A stretch of DNA of 57,560 bases, from the NCBI GenBank assembly GCA_903918885.1, contig CAIXFY010000015.1, forward strand, positions 1-57,560, in the 5' to 3' direction. The notes beneath the pieces were generated by a model. The model saw only the letters and a list, made by a program, of their open reading frames with translations, had not been told where the DNA came from and searched no databases. Below are positions 52,956 to 57,560 of this stretch, one piece after another. The position numbers and the translations under genes are program-made. Origin of the DNA: an uncultured Verrucomicrobia subdivision 3 bacterium (GTDB taxonomy: Bacteria > Verrucomicrobiota > Verrucomicrobiia > Limisphaerales > UBA11358). The first letter of the stretch is position 1. Each line of letters begins with the position of its first letter.

Positions 52956-54751
52956 GGCGCGACCTCCTGCATGGCGACTGCGTGCAAGTCCTTGCGGTCC
53001 GCGATCCACGGCGTGTTGGTGCGGCCCACCCGCGGCGGCGCAGCGAATTTGATTTCATCCACGAGCCAGACTTTGTTGGCGTTGGTGAAGCAGTAGGTCA
53101 TCTCGTAAAAATCCTGGGACGCCTGCCCCACCTGTTCGCCGGAGCCGATTTTCAAATCGCGGTAACGCCAATGTTCCTTCGTGCGAACCTGCAACAAATT
53201 CTTCACCTGCTCCACGCCGACGATTTCCAATGAGACCAACTCCGAATCGAGCGTGATGCCCAAATCACTGCGGACGCCAATGAGTCCCAGCAATCGCTTG
53301 CCCTCTTTCGGGCCGACCACGGGATCAATCAGTCGCACATCGCCGCGCCGATAAGCCTCGGACACAACCTGATTGTAGCGTTCGACCAATTGTTTTGCCT
53401 CCGTTTTGGAAACCCTGCCGCAACCGGAAACGAACACCAAACTTGCCAGCAAAAATACACAAATCACCGCATTTTGAAACGCGGTCGCCAGCGAAGCGTG
53501 ACCTTGAGCCTCCGGCCCGAGAATTTTTTGGCGCGGCGCGCTCACCCCAATTTCGCGCTGTTCACGGACGAGCGTATCAAACCGTTCCTGAAACAGTGGA
53601 GCGAACCGTTGCGGCTTCAGGGCGACAAAAACCTTTTCCCGTTCACCGAGCGGCGTGATGACGACGCAGAAATCCAGTTTGATGAGACAGAACATCATCG
53701 CGGCGCCCGTCATCGTCAAAATCATTCCCGCGTAAGCCAGCCACAGTGCGGAATCGCGGCTGCCATGAATGCGCGCCCAAAACGGCAGTCCTTGCAGTGT
53801 GATTTTCCCGCCGTCCGGCAAAGCCAGCGTCGCGCCGGGCAACAAAGTTTCGGCGGCGAGCAACGCGTTCCCGTTCATCACGCGCACCTCGGTCGCCCCG
53901 GCGTGATTTCCCTCAGCATCAATATGCGAACGAAAATACGCGCGGAGATTTTTGGCGGCGGCGAGTTCTCCTTCGTAATTTCCGGCGCCCGATTCGGAGA
54001 GCAAAACGGCGCGGCGCAACGAACTTCCGTTTTGCGTCCATTCCACGACGGCCGCCGGGCCAAACTCGCGCGCGGAAAAAATCCGATTGTTGCCGACATG
54101 AACCTGCTCGTTGACCTGAATTTCCTTCTCCGCGCCATCCACCGCGACGCGCAGCGAAAGCGAGCGCAGATCGCCATCCGCGTAGCGCGTGGCGCTGACT
54201 TCGCGCAGCGTGATTTGGCGGTCGAGCGCGAACGGCGCGGCGGCGAGGCCGGGAAATTGTGAAGTCCACGCGTCGGACTGCGGCGCGAGCGTTTCGGTCT
54301 CCAGCAAGTCCGTGGCGGCATCGGTGGCAAACAACGCGCGGCACAGGCCGGCGAGAATGAGCGCCAGCAGTCCGGAATGAAACACCAGCGAACCGGCAAG
54401 ACCAAGGCGGCGTTCGCTCCAGATTTTTTGTCGGGGAACCGCGCCGGTGGCCAGACGATGAAATTCCATTTTGAACGGCGCGGAATTAAAATTTGCCTCG
54501 GTAAGATTCAGCGCCCAAGCCGTCCGCAGCCGGCGGAATTGTTCGAGGACGACTATCGCCAGCGAGAAGGCGGTCACGGCTGTCAATGCCGCAAACCAAA
54601 CGCCGCCGAAAACATGCCACGACTCGCGCACCGCACCGACCGCGCCGAATGCGGCCAGACCGGCCAGTTCGCCGATGATCAGTTTCGGCGAGCGCAACAG
54701 GCGCTTGATTTTCGATGCGAACTTCACGGAATAAATTTCACCAAGTTTCAT
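52952..54751 (-). CDS. ResB/CcsB cytochrome c biogenesis protein with C-terminal lipoprotein-like domain
   Basis: A 599-aa protein. Residues 1 to about 380 resemble ResB: helices near 20-45, 50-75 and 115-140, a large periplasmic domain, and a fourth helix (LWLAYAGMILTMTGAAMMFC). After a basic linker a new hydrophobic segment ending in a lipobox-like LVFVSGCGRVSKTE (about 450) begins a second domain of about 150 residues that resembles a small transport-protein/nuclear-transport-like fold (VSLEIVGVEQVKNLLQVRTK, then YEMTYCFTNANKVWLVDEIK). The fusion is unusual. The ATG at 54751 overlaps the preceding cytochrome stop by fourteen bases. It should act with CcsA. Confidence 0.85.
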   Translation of the reverse strand: MKLGEIYSVKFASKIKRLLRSPKLIIGELAGLAAFGAVGAVRESWHVFGGVWFAALTAVTAFSLAIVVLEQFRRLRTAWALNLTEANFNSAPFKMEFHRLATGAVPRQKIWSERRLGLAGSLVFHSGLLALILAGLCRALFATDAATDLLETETLAPQSDAWTSQFPGLAAAPFALDRQITLREVSATRYADGDLRSLSLRVAVDGAEKEIQVNEQVHVGNNRIFSAREFGPAAVVEWTQNGSSLRRAVLLSESGAGNYEGELAAAKNLRAYFRSHIDAEGNHAGATEVRVMNGNALLAAETLLPGATLALPDGGKITLQGLPFWARIHGSRDSALWLAYAGMILTMTGAAMMFCLIKLDFCVVITPLGEREKVFVALKPQRFAPLFQERFDTLVREQREIGVSAPRQKILGPEAQGHASLATAFQNAVICVFLLASLVFVSGCGRVSKTEAKQLVERYNQVVSEAYRRGDVRLIDPVVGPKEGKRLLGLIGVRSDLGITLDSELVSLEIVGVEQVKNLLQVRTKEHWRYRDLKIGSGEQVGQASQDFYEMTYCFTNANKVWLVDEIKFAAPPRVGRTNTPWIADRKDLHAVAMQEVAP

Positions 54752-55898
54752 TGACCGGCCCGGAGCCATGGTGGCCGCAGGTGGTTTTGCAATTCCCATT
54801 TTCCGAATATCCACCGGTGGTGGCTTTCAAAATGGATACCAACCCTACGGAGCTGACATTGTTGGTCCAAGCATAACGCGCCGGCATGTTGGGCGAATTC
54901 AAGGCGATGAGACGCGAAATTTTTCCGCCGTGCGGGACGATTATGTGACAGGTGTAGCAACGCGCGCTGCTGTGGTTGCTTCGGGTATGACCGACGCCGG
55001 CGGAGTTGAGGTGGCAGTTGGCGCACCAACTATTGTCGAAGCCGACTGCGTTGTTGGTCATGTTCGGCCAGTTGTTGCCATTCGGCCCGCGCAACATGAA
55101 CTGGTAGGCGGAGCCGTGCGGACCTTGTGCGGCGCCGGGAACATAGTTCGTAGTGGTGGTATCGTGACAGTCGGAACACAACATGGTCTGCACGCCAACA
55201 TTGGTCCACGGCGCTTTCATGGCGGTGGCGAGCAATCCGCGCTTGGTGGCGATGACGATGGAATTGGAATAATTATCCAAACCGGTGACGATGGGATGGC
55301 CGGATTTGTTGAACGGGCTGAATTCCTGCGCAAGATCTGTGTCGCCGGAGATGGCATAACCTTGAGCAGTGGTGGTGGTGCCCGCGAATGCCGGGGAAAT
55401 CTTCAAACTGGTGGCGCTGTTGAAGGCGATGATTTTGTAAGTCACGGCAGGATTGTTCGTAAGATAAATCCAAAGCCCCACCAGACCGCTGCTCCAGCCG
55501 GTTCCGGAGCCGGCCACGATGTTTCCGTTGTTGGTGAAGGACGCCGTGCCGTTGGTGAAAATCGGCGTAAGTCCGGCGGTGACATTGTAGATGACATAAT
55601 TTTGCGCGGCGGCGGTGGTGTTGGAAAACGCGGGCGAGATGGCGAGGTTGGTGCCGTCCAAGACATTCGTGATGACTGACAAGCGCGTGTCGTTGGAGCA
55701 ACCGATATACATGCCAATCAGATTGGTGGTCCAAGCCGTGCCGTTGCCAGAGACGATGACACCGGCGTTGGTGAAGTTTGCCGTGCCGTCGGAATAACTG
55801 GGAAAGCTGTAACCGGTGTGGCACTTGAAACAAATTTGATATTCGTTCGTCGCGCCGACGGTGTCCGGGATGTAGCCGTAGCGATTGGTAGTGATGAC
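54738..55898 (-). pseudogene. multihaem cytochrome c, C-terminal part after in-frame stop
   Basis: The same reading frame as the cytochrome upstream continues beyond a TAA codon (55899-55901) for 386 codons. It holds CFKCH (about 55820), then two tandem beta modules, CSDCH, CANCH and CYTCH, and ends CKTTCGHHGS, a haem-like motif with one extra residue. No start codon lies between the TAA and the ATG at 55712, so de novo translation would lose CFKCH and any signal peptide. It is therefore read as part of the upstream gene, broken by a point stop, a sequencing error, or read through. The gene end overlaps the ResB start. Confidence 0.78.
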
Positions 55899-57437
55899 TT
55901 AATAATTGGTCAGGCCGGAATAATTCACATAGACGCCGTCCACGCCGATGAGCGAGGGAGTGTTGGTGATGGCGTTGCGGAAAGCGGTGGCGGTGTTGGT
56001 GTAGTTGTGCGAACCGGCCTGCGCCTTGTGGGGATTATGGCAGTCCACGCATTCTACCGAGCGTCCGGCACGGCGCTTCGGGTCGTTGTCAGCCACGGGA
56101 TGATGGTAAAGACTGGCAAATGCCGGCTGCACGATTTTGGCGGCCGGGCCGTTGGTTCCGTGACAAGTAAAACAAAAATTCTCCTGATAATCCGCGAGCA
56201 GATGCGGATAGTGGTTCGTCGGATTCGCCGCGTCCGGCCAACCGTGAACGGCGTGGCAATTCAGACATGTTCCCCGATCACCAGCATCCGTTCGCGCGGG
56301 CATATAAGACCAATTCGTCGCGTAGCCGCGCACGCCGAATCCACCCGGCCAAAGCGTCGCCGGATTGGTGGTGGAAAAATGGGCCGAGCCGGTGGCCGCG
56401 AGCGTATGGCAGTCGGTGCAAAGAGAAACGCTGTTGGACAATTGCAGTAATTTGCCGTCCGCATCCGGCGCATGATGAATTTCGTGGCAGGTCAGGCAGC
56501 CCATGTTCGTGGTGCCACCTTCAACCGGCAACAGCGTGGGGCGCTTGTGATACGCGTCGGCGATAAAGAATATTTCCACCGGATGCGAGCCGGACACGGC
56601 GTTCGTCACGGCGCGCGGCGCATGACAATCATTGCACATTTGATGTGTGTCATTGGCGATGCGCATGAAGTGGCGGTTGGTGCCGATGAAAGTTCCGGCC
56701 AGATTCGTGGTGTAAGGATTAACGGCGGGGTCGAATGGCTGCATCGCTTCACTGTGCTGATTGTGGCAGGTGGAACACGCCACCGCGCCGCCGGACAGGT
56801 TCATAAGCAAATCGGTGTTCGTCGGATTGCGCAGGTCGGGGTGGACGAACAAATTCCATGTGTCAGCGGCTTGAAACGAATTGTTTGTGCCATCGGCGAA
56901 AGTCAGAAAAATCCCCGCGTCCAACGCCACATTTGTGCCGGTGGTTAAATTGGTTCCCGTGCCGCCGCCGGGCGAAGTAGCCGACCAGAAAAATTTCGCC
57001 GTGCCGACCGCGCCGGAAGTCTGGATTTGAATCGTGTAAGTCTTCGCATAATAACCGGTGTAGACGCCGCTGGAAGTAATTGTTCCGGTGGAGCGAGTGA
57101 TGGCGCCGCCAAGGAATTGTAAATGACCGGCCACACCCGAATCCCAGCGATGCGATGTGCCGGCCGCATTCGTTCCAGTCGGCAATCCGGGCCAGGGCAA
57201 AGCCTCGTCGGCATTGATGAAAGCCTTGGATGATGCCGAGCCGCCCGACACATGGCAGCTTAAGCACAGATTGGCGTTGATGGCATCGGTCGTCAGCGAG
57301 GCTCCGACGGAATGATGCACCAGATGGCAAGACATGCAGCCGGCAACGGTGTCATGCGGAGGATCAATAGCCCAAGCCGACGGTGCGACCAGCCCCAATA
57401 TCAAGGCAAGCAAGTAGACGAAACCATCGGACTTCAA
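55899..57437 (-). CDS. multihaem cytochrome c, N-terminal part
   Basis: A 512-aa frame. Start chosen at TTG 57437, directly followed by a good signal peptide (KSDGFVYLLALILGLVAPSA, cleavage near AWAID). Nine CxxCH haem sites: CMSCH, CLSCH, CSTCH, CNDCH, CLTCH, CTDCH, CLNCH, CFTCH, CVDCH, with many spare His as second ligands. A beta-rich insert without haem (about 105-200, IQIQTSGAVGTAKFFWSATS) separates the first two from the rest. Periplasmic or outer-surface electron carrier. The frame ends at a TAA in the middle of evident cytochrome sequence; the continuation carries four more CxxCH. It overlaps another cytochrome gene at its 5' end. Confidence 0.85.
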   Translation of the reverse strand: MKSDGFVYLLALILGLVAPSAWAIDPPHDTVAGCMSCHLVHHSVGASLTTDAINANLCLSCHVSGGSASSKAFINADEALPWPGLPTGTNAAGTSHRWDSGVAGHLQFLGGAITRSTGTITSSGVYTGYYAKTYTIQIQTSGAVGTAKFFWSATSPGGGTGTNLTTGTNVALDAGIFLTFADGTNNSFQAADTWNLFVHPDLRNPTNTDLLMNLSGGAVACSTCHNQHSEAMQPFDPAVNPYTTNLAGTFIGTNRHFMRIANDTHQMCNDCHAPRAVTNAVSGSHPVEIFFIADAYHKRPTLLPVEGGTTNMGCLTCHEIHHAPDADGKLLQLSNSVSLCTDCHTLAATGSAHFSTTNPATLWPGGFGVRGYATNWSYMPARTDAGDRGTCLNCHAVHGWPDAANPTNHYPHLLADYQENFCFTCHGTNGPAAKIVQPAFASLYHHPVADNDPKRRAGRSVECVDCHNPHKAQAGSHNYTNTATAFRNAITNTPSLIGVDGVYVNYSGLTNY

Positions 57438-57560
57438 ATGAGACAATCTGATGCGCGCTGTGGCAGTCGATACACACCGGGCCACGCGGATCGCCTTTCG
57501 CGAGCAACTGGCCGTGAACGCTCTGGTCGTAAGTCTCCTCAATGCCGACGTGACACTTTC
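57364..57560 (-). CDS. multihaem cytochrome, C-terminal end, cut by window edge
   Basis: The minus strand at the right edge encodes, in a different frame from the preceding entry, a partial protein opening with KCHVGIEETYDQSVHG (tail of one haem motif), then GDPRGPVCIDCHSAHQI and 28 further residues to a TGA at 57366-57364. The pattern of CxxCH, YxxSVHG and GPxCxDCHxxH is common in multihaem cytochromes of the tetra/octahaem type. The gene continues outside the window. Its end overlaps the next cytochrome gene by about 74 bases, so the two cytochromes are probably co-translated. Confidence 0.7.
   Translation of the reverse strand, partial: KCHVGIEETYDQSVHGQLLAKGDPRGPVCIDCHSAHQIVSFEVRWFRLLACLDIGAGRTVGLGY

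Noticed and set aside
50593..53058. 821-aa reading of the radical SAM gene with a 310-residue N-terminal extension
   Set aside because: The extension is an out-of-frame reading of ccsA; the B12 domain begins at ATG 52128, which overlaps the ccsA stop as expected for coupled genes.

Overview
The window looks like a chromosomal segment of a Gram-negative bacterium of the PVC group, most likely a Verrucomicrobium of the Pedosphaera/Limisphaera kind. The reasons are the fused LpxC-FabZ, the long three-domain IspG, System II cytochrome c maturation (ResB/CcsA) beside large CxxCH proteins, an NHL/Ig-like secreted protein, a Reg_prop/HisKA_3 sensor, and secreted-protein genes that start without a Shine-Dalgarno sequence. 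The assignment is inference from gene content; no 16S or marker search could be run. Gene density is high, and most genes are conserved housekeeping genes.

Layout. 1-2404: remnant McrB-like domain gene and ilvD (minus strand). 2559-7510: six plus-strand exported proteins (PepSY-type lipoprotein, YncE-like propeller, others unknown). 7562-14864: a tight overlapping operon of response regulator, sensor kinase, TolC-like lipoprotein, adaptor and RND pump. 14925-20207: tRNA-Ser, DUF4202, a YlbF-family protein with a Cys-rich tail, galK, cardiolipin synthase, a lone nuoA and a decayed DJ-1/PfpI gene. 20208-28218: a UvrD/PcrA helicase converging on a minus-strand run luxE-like, luxC-like, queD, acpS, GAF protein, lpxC-fabZ, lpxA. 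28385-33000: YmdB-type phosphoesterase, then ilvB-purN-hisG transcribed leftwards. ilvB is preceded by a valine-rich leader peptide and a terminator that together form a textbook attenuator. 33001-37398: an OPA-type transporter divergent from a hybrid sensor kinase. 37449-42803: cdsA-dxr-rseP-ispG (phospholipid, isoprenoid and envelope-stress operon). 43034-46589: NarL-type regulator and its propeller-sensor kinase. 46867-47755: tRNA-Ala and a short-chain dehydrogenase.

47759-57560 is a leftward locus: the end of one multihaem cytochrome (cut by the window edge), a 13-CxxCH cytochrome interrupted by one in-frame TAA, ResB fused to a lipoprotein-like domain, CcsA, a B12-binding radical SAM enzyme, a secreted NHL-propeller/Ig protein, and an LptF/G permease. 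The first six overlap by 4-74 bases and read as one transcription unit that makes, matures and exports c-type cytochromes. This locus, the luxE/luxC pair inside a lipid A/acyl-carrier operon, and the ilvB attenuator are the parts most worth following up.
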